Shown here piece by piece: positions 12,382 to 21,984 of a DNA stretch of 64,000 bases; positions within the stretch are counted from its first letter, which is position 1, and each line of letters begins with the position of its first letter. This stretch comes from Sphingomonas bisphenolicum (GTDB lineage: Bacteria; Pseudomonadota; Alphaproteobacteria; Sphingomonadales; Sphingomonadaceae). The notes below the pieces were generated by a model that saw nothing but the letters and a program-made list of their open reading frames with translations, had not been told where the DNA came from and did no database searches. Made by a program: the position numbers and the translations under genes. The DNA lies in NCBI RefSeq assembly GCF_024349785.1, contig NZ_AP018818.1, positions 857,501 to 921,500 of the forward strand, given 5' to 3'.

Positions 12382-12553
12382 GGCGAATCCCCCTGCGACA
12401 TCGACGGAAGAAGGCTCCCATTAGCCCGCTATCCCGTCGCGCCGCGCAATTCGGCCGTCGCGCAGCGACAAGTCAACGCGTTGGCGGGGTGGTGATACAG
12501 AATGCTGGAACTCTGAGACGTTATGGGCGTAAAGCATAAAGCCAAATTTAATT

Positions 12554-13627
12554 ATGTTCGATTTTAAAGGTTTATTGATTCGGTCCATGACGTCACCATC
12601 CGACAGAGGCATCCCATTTTTCCAGGTATCGACCGACGACGTCTCCGCGGAGATGGCGTTCGCGGCCTTTAAGCAGTCTGTGCAGGATGTCTTCGCCATT
12701 TCCAGGCGATCGGACGACGATTATCGGCTCGACCTGATTGCCTGGCATCTGGGCACCATCATGCTCGGCACCTTCCGATCCTCGGCGCTGGCGTTTGATC
12801 GATCGCCCGCGCTCGTGGCGTCGAGCGGTCTGGATCATTTCCTGGTCCAGCTTTATGTCGAAGGCGGCTTCACCGGCGTGGCCGGCGACAGACCGGTGAC
12901 GGTGGGGGGCGGCGACATCGTCATATTCGATCTGGCCCAGACCCTGCAGACGCAGGCCAATGATTTCAGTAATATCACATTGCTGATCCCGCGCGCCTTT
13001 TTCGACCCGACTAACGGTCGCATAGATGGTTTGCATGGTCTGGTTTTGCCCGCGGGCGGCGCCATTACGGGTATGCTGGCAAGCTATATGATTGCTTTGG
13101 CTGAACGCACCACAGCCCTTGGTGCTGATGAAGCCGATGTCGCGGCGAAATCGACGGTAGCGCTCATCACCAATCTTCTTTCTGCTTCAAACCGCCAAAA
13201 TCTTTCTACCGCCACCTTCACGCCGTCTCCGATCAGCCGGCTGACGACGGAGATAGACCGACGGCTGCGCGATCCGGACTTGGATGCAGATATGCTGGCG
13301 GCATCGTTGGGCATGTCGCGCGCTTCATTATATCGGGCATTCGATACGATGGGGGGCATTGCCGATTACATCCGCCGGCGCCGGTTGACTATCGCCGCGA
13401 TGGCATTGACGATACCGGAAAACCGTCGACGCAAGATTTCGGAAATCGCTTTCGAATGCGGTTTTTCCAGCGAGTCCGCCTTCAATCGTGCGTTCAAAGC
13501 AGCTTTCGGCATGCCGCCAAGCCAGGCACGCGCACATAATAATCTGCTCTGGTCATGGGCCAATAACAACGTTCATCCCAATGCGAGCGCTGATTTCGTG
13601 CGATGGATGAGGATGCTGCGCGCTTGA
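12554..13627 (+). CDS. AraC-family transcriptional regulator
   Basis: A cytoplasmic 357-residue regulator. Residues ~60-200 resemble the AraC-binding-like N-terminal domain (long beta-rich sensing part with GDIVIFDL). Residues ~245-340 form the double HTH DNA-binding domain: LDADMLAASLGMSRASLYRAF for the first HTH and ISEIAFECGFSSESAFNRAFKAAFGMPPSQAR for the second, the family signature. ATG 12587 is an alternative start 11 codons in; neither start has a strong ribosome site. It is divergent from the autotransporter across ~170 bp, so it may control that gene; no operator was identified. Confidence 0.9.
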   Translation: MFDFKGLLIRSMTSPSDRGIPFFQVSTDDVSAEMAFAAFKQSVQDVFAISRRSDDDYRLDLIAWHLGTIMLGTFRSSALAFDRSPALVASSGLDHFLVQLYVEGGFTGVAGDRPVTVGGGDIVIFDLAQTLQTQANDFSNITLLIPRAFFDPTNGRIDGLHGLVLPAGGAITGMLASYMIALAERTTALGADEADVAAKSTVALITNLLSASNRQNLSTATFTPSPISRLTTEIDRRLRDPDLDADMLAASLGMSRASLYRAFDTMGGIADYIRRRRLTIAAMALTIPENRRRKISEIAFECGFSSESAFNRAFKAAFGMPPSQARAHNNLLWSWANNNVHPNASADFVRWMRMLRA

Positions 13628-14021
13628 AATTTCCGATTGGCGTAGCTCGAACTGATGCGGGGATGCTCCGCCGTTTTGCGACGAGACGGAAGACCGTCAC
13701 AGGCTGCAACGGCCAAGGCCGTGCCAGTCTTCGTCAGAAAATCTGGAACGTCGGCCTGTTCCCGATCTGAATTCGGTATCTGCCTTCTTAGAAGGGGAAG
13801 GTGGCGGGAATTGAAGCTGTAAAGGGTTTAGACCCACGCAAAGCGCATTTCGCTGGGCTTCCTGCCATGCCGGTCGTTACTCCATATATGCGACAGAGCA
13901 TTTGGTGGACAAGCTTGACTGGATGACGTGCGCTTGATTCGAGGCCGCCATCCGCTGAAACGCTTTTACTTAGACACACTTCATGATAGCGCTCCCAAAG
14001 ATAAAATGGGGAGGGTCCGAT
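13628..14021. other. Gene-poor gap
   Basis: About 390 bp between the AraC gene and the antiporter. A small hairpin follows the AraC stop. Short frames lack ribosome sites and family motifs. Nothing else was recognised apart from the GGAGGG ribosome site at its right edge. Confidence 0.6.
13657..13678 (+). terminator. Weak terminator-like hairpin after AraC gene
   Basis: GCGGGG and CTCCGC pair (one G-T pair) around a 3-nt ATG loop, followed by a short T-run (CGTTTTG). It lies about 30 nt past the AraC stop. The stem is short, so the call is tentative. Confidence 0.35.
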
Positions 14022-15361
14022 ATGGGCGGTGACATTCTATCCGTGTTGAAGGGCACGTTGGACCCTCACGGCCCCGCGGTGACCGCAAAAATGGTCAGTT
14101 ACACGCCGGCGGACTATAGCGTTCATTTCTTTCTGCAACTTGTGTTGATCATGGCGACATGTCGCGCGGTGGGATGGCTGGGCCGAAAATTTCTGGCTCA
14201 GCCTCAGGTGGTGGGCGAAATGATCGCGGGTGTGATCCTGGGGCCGTCGCTGTTCGGGATGATCGCACCGGAGCTGCACGCGATGATCTTTCCAAAGGAA
14301 ACCAGCAGCGTCCTTTACGCCGGATCGCAATTGGGCGTATCCCTTTATATGTTCCTCGTCGGCCTGACCTTGAGGCTTGATCATTTTCGATCCAAGGCGC
14401 GCAATGCAGCCATGGTTTCGGCGGCCGGGCTGCTTGCGCCGTTCCTGATGGCCGTGTTGATCACGCCTTATATATTGCAGGTTCCTGGTCTGTTTGCGGA
14501 TGGGTTGGGGCAGGGGCAGGCCACCTTGTTCATGGGTGCATGTATTGCGCTGACCGCTTTCCCTATGCTGGCGCGGATCATCAACGAGCGCGGTTTGGCG
14601 GATAGTCCGCTCGGAACGCTGTCGCTGACGGCGGGCGCATTCGACGACGCGGCGTCATGGTGTGTTCTGGCCGTGGTGCTGGCTTTGTCAGGGGGTAACA
14701 GCGCGATCGCGGTCGTCGCGATCGTGGGCGCGGTTCTGTACGCTGCGTTTCTCCTGTTGTTCGGCCGAAAATTATTGGCGCCGCTGGGTCGCGCCGTCGA
14801 GGCGCGGGGCGAAATGAGCGCAACGATATTGGCCATAACATTGTCCCTATTCTGCCTGTCCGCTTTCATCATGGATGCCATCGGCATTCACGGGATATTC
14901 GGCGGCTTCATTTTGGGTGTGTTCATGCCGCGCGGTCTGTTCGTGGAAGAACTGAAGGCGAAGATCGAGCCTATAGCGGTCGTCCTCCTTCTGCCGATGT
15001 TCTTCACCTATTCCGGCCTTAACACGCGCTTGGACGTCATGAGCTCGGTTCCCTATCTTTTGATAGCTTTGGGGATATTGTTCGTCTCCATCGTCGCCAA
15101 ATTTGGCGCCTGTTATCTGGCGGCCCGTTTGTCGGGGAAGATAATCACACCGCCTTGGGCATCGGAGCATTGATGAATTCCCGTGGTCTGATGGAATTGA
15201 TCATCGTCAATATCGGCATACAGAAGGGGATTATTCAGCCGGCGCTATTTTCGATGCTGGTGCTGATGGCCGTCGTGACCACGATGATGGCTGGCCCCCT
15301 GTTCGAGCTGTTTTATGGTCGGCGCGCGCGCGCTATTGGCCGATTGGCACCCAATATTTGA
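14022..15361 (+). pseudogene. Cation/proton antiporter (CPA2, KefB-type), frameshifted
   Basis: A polytopic inner-membrane antiporter of the Na_H_Exchanger/CPA2 family with about 12 hydrophobic segments. It contains GEMIAGVILGPSLFG, FLVGLTLRLD and the exchanger DD motif in GAFDDAASW. The first frame ends at 15173. The family C-terminus (ALGIGALMNSRGLMELIIVNIG) continues in another frame to 15361. The break is at the G4 tract 15134-15137, so one base is gained or lost there. ATG 14022 is preferred over 13983 because a GGGAGGG ribosome site sits just before it. The joined product would be ~446 residues, normal for the family. This is either a real mutation or a sequencing error. Confidence 0.8.
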
Positions 15362-15392
15362 CAGGCATTGCGCCAACAGTTCGTCTATGCCG

Positions 15393-17717
15393 TCAATGCG
15401 CCTCCAGGCTTCGAACGCCATAGATGGTGCTTTTGCCCTTGAGGCCTGTGAGCGTGACGGTGGACTGGGCTGCTCGTGTCGGTGCGAGCGGATAGTCGAT
15501 GAGCAGCCATTCATTATGCTTGCGCTGTTCGCGTCGTTCGATGGCGACCTCCTGGCCATCCACGAGGATACGCAGTTCGCGGCCGGTGTCGTTGCCCCAA
15601 TAGGTGATTTGGAGAAGGGCAGGGCCTGGACGACGCTGAATGGTGAAACTGGCCTGCGCGCCTTCCGGCAGGGAGCGATTCTTCTTGCCGTAGAATTCAG
15701 CGCTCTGTCCGTCGGTAGCGGTGAAGCCATGATCGCGTTCGGGCTGCATCTCGCCGATGTGGAAAATGTCGATGGTGCGGCGCGCGAGGTCGACGCGCAT
15801 AGCCTCTGCCGCAAGATAGGCCGCGCGCTCTTTCTGCCAGCTTTGCGGTGTGAAGGTGCGGAAATAGACCGCGGTGCGGCGGTCGTAAAGCGGATAGAAA
15901 GGAACGATGTCGTGCTTTTGGCCCAGCACGTCGGTCGCGCGATAATGATGCGGTTGATCGGAAAGGACCGTCAGCGCGCTGGCTGCGTCATTCTGGATCA
16001 GCAGAGCAGGGGCAGGACCATCGAAGCGCTGATCCGCCGGCGCGAGATTGGCCGCGAGGACCAGCGGGCCGCTCATATAGGCATAGGTCTCAGGCGCGCC
16101 GGCGAGCGGTTCTGATCGCAACGTCATCGGGATGGTGACGGCGATGCGATCGCCCGCGCGCCAGCGACGATCGATGCGCCAGTAACCGTCCTGCGGTTGC
16201 GCGGCGAACGGCTGGTCGTTGAGCATGACGGTCGCGCCGTCTGCCCAGGCCGGGCGGCGGATGGCCAGGGTGGTTGCGCGGCGAGGGGCGCGGGCGACCG
16301 TCAGGGTGACCAGGCCGTCGTGCGGATAGCGCGTGTTCATGTCCAACGTCAGGCCTGCTGGCAGGTCCAGCGTCGAGGGAATGAAGAGATTGACGAACAG
16401 CGTCGACCCATCGCGCCAATAGATGGAATCGGCATGTTTGGCGTGGCTTTCCATACCCGAACCGACGCAGCACCAGAAACTGTCCTCTGGGGTTGAATAG
16501 TCACGCTTGGCCCCGGCTTCCATCGGCATGAAATAGACGAACTGGCCCGTGTCGGGCCGCTGATGGGCGAGCATATGGTTGATCTGGATTCGTTCATAGA
16601 GGTCGAACCAGTCTGCGCTGGGCGACCAGCCATAAAGATGGCGGGTCAGCTTGAGCATGTTATAGCTGTTGCACGCTTCGCAGGTCGCGGTGGTCAACTG
16701 TTCGCCCTGCCTGTCCGGCTGGCCGAAATGTTCGCGTTCCGAATTGCCGCCGATGACATAGCTGTGATGGCCGGTGACAGCCTTATGGAAGAAACGGGCC
16801 GCGTTGGCGTCCTGCGCTTCGCCGCCCACCTCATGCAGGCGCGCCAGGCCGATGACCTTGGGTATCTGCGTGTTGGCGTGCAGGCCCGCCAGCTTGTCTT
16901 CGCCGCGCACCAGCGGATCGACCACCGCATGATGGCGCAGCCGCTGCGCGACATCGAGCCAGCGGGGCGTACCCGTCAGCGCATAGAGTTCGGCATAGCT
17001 TTCCAATATGCCACCATGTTCGACCGACAGGACTTTCTGGAGTTGATCATCGTTCAACCCCTCGACGATGGTCGCAAAATAGTCGCCGAGGCCGACCGCG
17101 ATCGACAGCGCAGGGCTGCGCCCGGCCAATTGATAGGCGTCGATCAGACCCGCGAGAATCTTGTGCAGGGCATAGATCGGCACCCAGGCGCCGTTGAGTT
17201 CCCAGGTCGCGCGGATATCGCCGCGACGGATTTCCTCGAACACGATCTTGCCCGGCACCGATTGGCCGTCGCGCGTCACCGTCATGCCACCCAGATAGCC
17301 GTCTTTACCGGCCTCCTGAATGCGCTGCATGGATGCCAGCGTTCGGTCCAGAACGGCTGTCAGTTCAGGGTCGTTTCCATTGGCGATGATCAGCGATACG
17401 GCGGAGATCCAGTGGCCCATCGTATGGCCTGCGATGCTTTCGCTCTCCCATCCGCGATAGACCGGTGCGGGCGCGGTCAGGCCCGCGCTGATGTAGAAGT
17501 TGTGGAGCAACCGTTCCGGGTCGAGCGAGAGAAGATAGCGGCGATTGGCCGCCATCGCATCGGCAAAGAGCGAAGGCTTTAGCCGCACATGGCGGCTGGG
17601 GACCGGCGTAGCGCGCCGTGGGCCGCGCGCGGTCGCGGCGCGCAGCATGGCGGGCGAGAGCGGGAAAAGCAGACTGGCCGAAGTCAGCAACGTCCGGCGG
17701 GCAAGTGGGTAGCGCAT
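15393..17717 (-). CDS. GH127-family beta-L-arabinofuranosidase (DUF1680)
   Basis: A 774-residue exported glycosidase with a twin-arginine-like signal (LARRTLLTSASLLF). The alpha/alpha-barrel region includes GHTMGHWISAVSL, NGAWVPIYALHKILAGLIDAY and KVIGLARL. Zinc and catalytic residues of GH127 are seen as TCEACNSYNMLKLT (Glu and Cys) and FWCCVGSGMESH (Cys pair; one is the nucleophile in characterised members). The C-terminal ~100 residues form a beta-rich accessory part. It is the last gene of the five-gene leftward GH operon, 17 bp after GH27, with an AAGGAGAG ribosome site. Likely role: removal of beta-linked L-arabinofuranose in the periplasm. GH146 or another DUF1680 clan member is possible. 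Confidence 0.85.
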   Translation of the reverse strand: MRYPLARRTLLTSASLLFPLSPAMLRAATARGPRRATPVPSRHVRLKPSLFADAMAANRRYLLSLDPERLLHNFYISAGLTAPAPVYRGWESESIAGHTMGHWISAVSLIIANGNDPELTAVLDRTLASMQRIQEAGKDGYLGGMTVTRDGQSVPGKIVFEEIRRGDIRATWELNGAWVPIYALHKILAGLIDAYQLAGRSPALSIAVGLGDYFATIVEGLNDDQLQKVLSVEHGGILESYAELYALTGTPRWLDVAQRLRHHAVVDPLVRGEDKLAGLHANTQIPKVIGLARLHEVGGEAQDANAARFFHKAVTGHHSYVIGGNSEREHFGQPDRQGEQLTTATCEACNSYNMLKLTRHLYGWSPSADWFDLYERIQINHMLAHQRPDTGQFVYFMPMEAGAKRDYSTPEDSFWCCVGSGMESHAKHADSIYWRDGSTLFVNLFIPSTLDLPAGLTLDMNTRYPHDGLVTLTVARAPRRATTLAIRRPAWADGATVMLNDQPFAAQPQDGYWRIDRRWRAGDRIAVTIPMTLRSEPLAGAPETYAYMSGPLVLAANLAPADQRFDGPAPALLIQNDAASALTVLSDQPHHYRATDVLGQKHDIVPFYPLYDRRTAVYFRTFTPQSWQKERAAYLAAEAMRVDLARRTIDIFHIGEMQPERDHGFTATDGQSAEFYGKKNRSLPEGAQASFTIQRRPGPALLQITYWGNDTGRELRILVDGQEVAIERREQRKHNEWLLIDYPLAPTRAAQSTVTLTGLKGKSTIYGVRSLEAH

Positions 17718-17734
17718 GCCATTCTCTCTCCTTG

Positions 17735-19648
17735 TCAGCGGCGCAGGGCCGCGTCGCCCCAGGTCACCGGCACGGCGTTAGCTGTAACGCCGTCGGCACG
17801 GGCGATGAGTTCGAGGATGGCGACCCCCTTGACGTCTGCGTCCAGCGGCTGGGCAGGTGCCCCGCGACGCAGCGGTGGCGTGCTGGCGAGCGCTTTGCCG
17901 TCGCCATAGAGGAAGAAACGGACCGGTTGATCGCCATCCAGCGCGCTGTCGTCCACCCCCACCGACGCGGTGAAGCGGGCAAAGCCTTTGCTGCGCACTT
18001 CAAGCCGCGAGTTGGCAAGGATGCCCACGCCCGACGCGAAGGTGCGGCCGGCAATCACAAGCGCCTGATTATAGGGCGTCGCATCGGCCATCGCGCCGCC
18101 CCATCCGGCATACATGGGCCGCTCGCCAATCCCGCGCGTGCCGCGCCAGCCGGGTATCGACCGATAGATGGTGGGATCTGGTTCGGGCCGCATCACCCCG
18201 TCCACTGCCGGATTCACGACGCCGGGCTGCTCCGACAGATAAAGGCCGTCAGCCAATAGGCGGCCGCCTTTCGCGCGAAACACCAGGGTTTGGCGCGGTT
18301 CGACACGCAGCTTCATTTCTTTGGTGAACTCGCTCTTCGCACCCGTCCAAAGATCGGACAAGGCGATCGGGCGATCGGTGCGAAACTTCAGGTGCTCGGC
18401 GGTCAGCACAGCATTTACGGCGGACAATCCCCGGTTGAACAGCGCGACGGCTTTATCGCCGTTCGCCAGCGTCTTGACGAGAATCTGGAAACCATCGCTG
18501 TCGAAGGCGACCGTCGCCTGATTGCCGGCAGGGTCCTGATTGAGCGCGATCAGGTCGGCATTGCCAAAAATATCGAGCAGCGGTTGGGGCGTGGTGCGCA
18601 AATCCGAGCCGATCAGCAGCGGCGCATTCATCATCGCCCAAAGAGCGAAATGCGACCGGGCCTCGGTCAGATGGTTGGCGTCGAAATCCCCCTTGCCGAT
18701 GAAGAGCATGTCGGGATCGTTCCAGCTACCCGGATGTGCATAGAATGCGCGGCGCACGGCGCTGTCATAATTGGTGAGCATCCGCCCCCAGTCGGGCGAG
18801 ATATCGTCGCTGGTGCGCGAGATGCTGCCGACATCCTTGCCCCAGGCGCGAACATTGGCGCTGCCCCAGATGCAGAGCGAAAGCAGATAGTCGCCGTCAG
18901 GATTATATTGGGCGAGCGATCGGTTGATATCGGCAAAGAGCGTCTTGACCGCCGGGATGTCCGATCGGGTAATGCTGTGCTGGTCGATGAGAGGCGGGAG
19001 GGCGCGGAACTGGCCATTACGGACGCGTTCCGCATCAGCAGCAAAAGCGCGGATGCCGCAGCCGTCCACCTTGATCGCGTCGAAGCCCCAGTCCGCGAAA
19101 AAGAGGCGGATATCCTGATCGCTATGCCCGTACAGGCCGACTTCCCGCTCGGCCACCGTGCCTTCGGGCAGTTGCGCGGGTCCATCAGAATAGGCCTGCG
19201 AACAACTGTTGCGGCCCAGGTCGGAATAGATGCCGGCCTTGAAACCCATGGCATGGAGTTTATCGGTCAGGGGACGGAAGGAAGGATCGCCCTTTACGAT
19301 GCGGGACGAAGGAAATTTGTCGGCCCGGATGATGAGTTTATTGTCGCTTGTGCGGCGTTTCAGCCACCAGCCATCGTCGATGTTGATGAAGCGATAGCCC
19401 TTTTTCGCCAGGCCGGTATCCAGGATACGCTGGGCGGAACCGAGCAGCTTCTCCTCATCGATTTCCGTGAAAAAGGCGTTCCAGCTGTTCCAGCCCATCG
19501 GGGGCAGCTGTGCGCTGCCGGACTGATAGGCGCTCCAGCGGCCGGTGGGCGTCAGTGGATCGACTAAGTCGGAAGCAGGGGTTTGTGCCCGGAGGCTGGT
19601 GCTGGCGCACAGAGCGAGCATCGGCAGGATGCAACGTCGGAAGGTCAT
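17735..19648 (-). CDS. GH27 alpha-galactosidase with C-terminal NPCBM-like domain
   Basis: A 637-residue secreted enzyme with an N-terminal signal ending near LRAQ. The (beta/alpha)8 barrel starts at PPMGWNSWNAF; YRFINIDDGWW, GIYSDLG and FDAIKVDGCG (nucleophile Asp) are canonical GH27/clan D motifs, and ISRTSDDIS carries the acid/base Asp. A beta-sandwich follows. The last ~150 residues (WGGAMADATPYNQALVIAG-type start, ending VTWGDAALR) fit an NPCBM carbohydrate-binding domain. Its start overlaps the GH95 stop by ATGA, implying coupled translation. It probably trims terminal alpha-galactose; alpha-N-acetylgalactosaminidase or beta-L-arabinopyranosidase activity also occurs in this family. Confidence 0.88.
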   Translation of the reverse strand: MTFRRCILPMLALCASTSLRAQTPASDLVDPLTPTGRWSAYQSGSAQLPPMGWNSWNAFFTEIDEEKLLGSAQRILDTGLAKKGYRFINIDDGWWLKRRTSDNKLIIRADKFPSSRIVKGDPSFRPLTDKLHAMGFKAGIYSDLGRNSCSQAYSDGPAQLPEGTVAEREVGLYGHSDQDIRLFFADWGFDAIKVDGCGIRAFAADAERVRNGQFRALPPLIDQHSITRSDIPAVKTLFADINRSLAQYNPDGDYLLSLCIWGSANVRAWGKDVGSISRTSDDISPDWGRMLTNYDSAVRRAFYAHPGSWNDPDMLFIGKGDFDANHLTEARSHFALWAMMNAPLLIGSDLRTTPQPLLDIFGNADLIALNQDPAGNQATVAFDSDGFQILVKTLANGDKAVALFNRGLSAVNAVLTAEHLKFRTDRPIALSDLWTGAKSEFTKEMKLRVEPRQTLVFRAKGGRLLADGLYLSEQPGVVNPAVDGVMRPEPDPTIYRSIPGWRGTRGIGERPMYAGWGGAMADATPYNQALVIAGRTFASGVGILANSRLEVRSKGFARFTASVGVDDSALDGDQPVRFFLYGDGKALASTPPLRRGAPAQPLDADVKGVAILELIARADGVTANAVPVTWGDAALRR

Positions 19649-21984
19649 GCGAAATCCTTGGGCGTCAGGGAAACCGGCGCACCGGTCTTGAGTGTCAGGG
19701 TCCGGCGTTTGCCAGCGAGGCGGACGGTGCGCGGGCCCGACAGTTCGGGGCGCAGGATCGCATGGTCGAGTTGGCCGTCCTTCCAGTAGAGATCGACGCC
19801 GCAGCGGCCACGCGCGCGCAGGCCGGTGATCCGGCAGGTCGGCCAGGCTTTCGGAAGCGCTGGCAACAGATCGATGACGTCGCCATGACTGTCCATCAGC
19901 ATGGCGACAATCCCCGCCGCACCGCCGAAATTGCCGTCAATCTGGAACGGCGGATGGGCGTCGAACATATTGGGATAGGTGCGTTCCGGCCCGAGCAGGA
20001 AGCGCAGGATGTCGTGCGCATGATCGCCTTCGCGCAGGCGCGCCCACAGGTTGATGCGCCAGGCGGTCGCCCAGCCGGTCGCACGGTCGCCCCGTATCTC
20101 CAATGAACGGCGCGCGGCTGCGGCAAGATCGGGCGTGGCGTCGGGCGTGATCTGGTGGGACGGGTGGAGGCCGTAGAGGTGGGACACATGACGGTGATTC
20201 TGCTCCGGCGCGTCGGAGTCCCAATCCTGCTGCCATTCCTGAAGCTGGCCCTGACTCCCGATTTTATAGGGCGCGAGCGCGTCGCGTGCAGCGCGCGCTT
20301 CGGCGACGAGCGCGGCGTCGGTGTCCAGAATGGTCGCGGCCTCGATCGTCTGGGTGAAGAGGTCGCGCAATATCCCCATGTCCATCGTTGGCCCCGCGCA
20401 GAGCGTCCCGCCATGGCCGTGTGGATTTTCAGGGCTCATCGACGGGTTGGTGACGAGAAAGCCGGTGGTTGGATCGCGCTGGAGCGTATCGAGGAAGAAA
20501 CGCGCCGCGCCGGCCATCAGGGGATAGATGGACGCCAGATAGGCGCGATCGCGACTATAGTCATAATGGTCCCATAAATGGGTGCAGAGCCAAGCGCCGC
20601 CGGTGGGCCACAAGCCGAATTGCGCGCCGTCGATCGGTGCGGTGGCGCGCCACAGGTCGGTGTTGTGATGGGCGACCCAGCCCCGCGCGCCATACATCGT
20701 TCGGGCGGTGCGCTCGCCGGTAACGGCCAGTTCGCGCACCAAATCAACCAGCGGCACGACGCATTCGCCCAAGGCTGTCGGCTCGGCCGGCCAATAGTTC
20801 ATCTGCGTGTTGATGTTGATCGTATATTTGGAACCCCAGGGCGGATTGAGGCTGTCGTTCCAGAGGCCCTGCAAATTGGCGGGCTGGCCACCGGGGCGGG
20901 ACGAGCAGATGAGCAGGTAGCGAGCATAGTCGAAATAGAGGGCGGCGAGCGCGGGATCGTCGTTGGTCTGGGAGCCGGCAATGCGTTGATCGGTGGGCAG
21001 CAGCGCGGCCGGCGTAGTGCCCAGGTCAAGGGTGACGCGGCGGAACAGGCGCTGGTGCGCGGCGGCGGTGTCGGTGGCGATGCGGACGAATGGGCGGCCC
21101 TTGACCCTGGCCAGCGTGGTGGCGGTGGCGGCGACCGGATCGCCGCTGACATCATCGAAGCGCTTGTGGCTGGTCGCCATGGCGATGAACAGCGTGACGG
21201 CCTTGGCGTCGCGGATACTGAGACGGCCATCGGCGCTATGCGTGGCACGGCCGCCTTCGATCTGTGCCGCCAGACGCGCGGCGAAGCAGAGGTTGCCCTC
21301 GATCCCCTTGGATGCGCCATTGCGGCCGGTGAGGAGTAGCCCGACGGGGCCATCCGCCATGATCTCGATGTCGCGTTGGAGTGAGCGCAAGGCGATGTCG
21401 ACATCGATTTTGCCTGACCTGCCAATGGTCAAGTGGACCGCAACGAGCTGGTCAACCGGGGAGGCGACGACCTGACGGACATGGGTGACGCCGTTCGCGT
21501 CGAACCGGGTGGTCGCTATCGCCTTGTCGAGATCAAGATCGCGGCGATAGGCGCTGGCGTCGCCGATGCCGGGGAAGTCGAGGATCAGGTCGCCCAGCGT
21601 CTGATAGGGCATTTGGGTCAGCGGTTTGGCCATCAGTGTCTGGTTGGCGAGCGCTTCGGCTTCCGCGATTTTCCCTGCGAAGATCAGCGCACGCACTTTG
21701 GGCAATATATCCTTGGCCTGCGGATCGACGGGGTCATAGGGCTGGCCTGCCCAGAGCGTGCTTTCGTTGAGTTGCAGCCTGTCCTGATTGACGCCGCCGA
21801 ACAGCATCGCTCCCAGACGCCCATTGCCAATGGGTAGCGCTTGGGTCCATGCCGTCGCGGGCTGGCGATACCATAGCAAGGGCGCGGCTGATGCGTCGGG
21901 CGCTGCGGCGGTCGGCCGGGCTGACACGAGCGCGGCGGTGCCGGCTGCCATGGCGGCCATGGTTTCACGACGGCTCAGGGTCAT
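19645..21984 (-). CDS. GH95 alpha-L-fucosidase (or alpha-L-galactosidase)
   Basis: A 779-residue exported glycosidase with a Tat-type signal (LSRRETMAAMAAG). The GH95 N-terminal sandwich begins with TQALPIGNGRLGAMLFGGV and LNESTLWAGQP. The catalytic barrel has LWNDSLNPPWGSKYTININTQMNYWPAEP, with the active-site Asn residues, and NHRHVSHLYGLHPSHQI. FQIDGNFGGAAGIVAMLM near the C-terminus is typical. Length matches the family. It is third in the operon and coupled by 4-bp ATGA overlaps to both neighbours. It removes fucose or L-galactose side chains, as found on xyloglucan, arabinogalactan or complex glucuronoarabinoxylan. Confidence 0.9.
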   Translation of the reverse strand: MTLSRRETMAAMAAGTAALVSARPTAAAPDASAAPLLWYRQPATAWTQALPIGNGRLGAMLFGGVNQDRLQLNESTLWAGQPYDPVDPQAKDILPKVRALIFAGKIAEAEALANQTLMAKPLTQMPYQTLGDLILDFPGIGDASAYRRDLDLDKAIATTRFDANGVTHVRQVVASPVDQLVAVHLTIGRSGKIDVDIALRSLQRDIEIMADGPVGLLLTGRNGASKGIEGNLCFAARLAAQIEGGRATHSADGRLSIRDAKAVTLFIAMATSHKRFDDVSGDPVAATATTLARVKGRPFVRIATDTAAAHQRLFRRVTLDLGTTPAALLPTDQRIAGSQTNDDPALAALYFDYARYLLICSSRPGGQPANLQGLWNDSLNPPWGSKYTININTQMNYWPAEPTALGECVVPLVDLVRELAVTGERTARTMYGARGWVAHHNTDLWRATAPIDGAQFGLWPTGGAWLCTHLWDHYDYSRDRAYLASIYPLMAGAARFFLDTLQRDPTTGFLVTNPSMSPENPHGHGGTLCAGPTMDMGILRDLFTQTIEAATILDTDAALVAEARAARDALAPYKIGSQGQLQEWQQDWDSDAPEQNHRHVSHLYGLHPSHQITPDATPDLAAAARRSLEIRGDRATGWATAWRINLWARLREGDHAHDILRFLLGPERTYPNMFDAHPPFQIDGNFGGAAGIVAMLMDSHGDVIDLLPALPKAWPTCRITGLRARGRCGVDLYWKDGQLDHAILRPELSGPRTVRLAGKRRTLTLKTGAPVSLTPKDFA

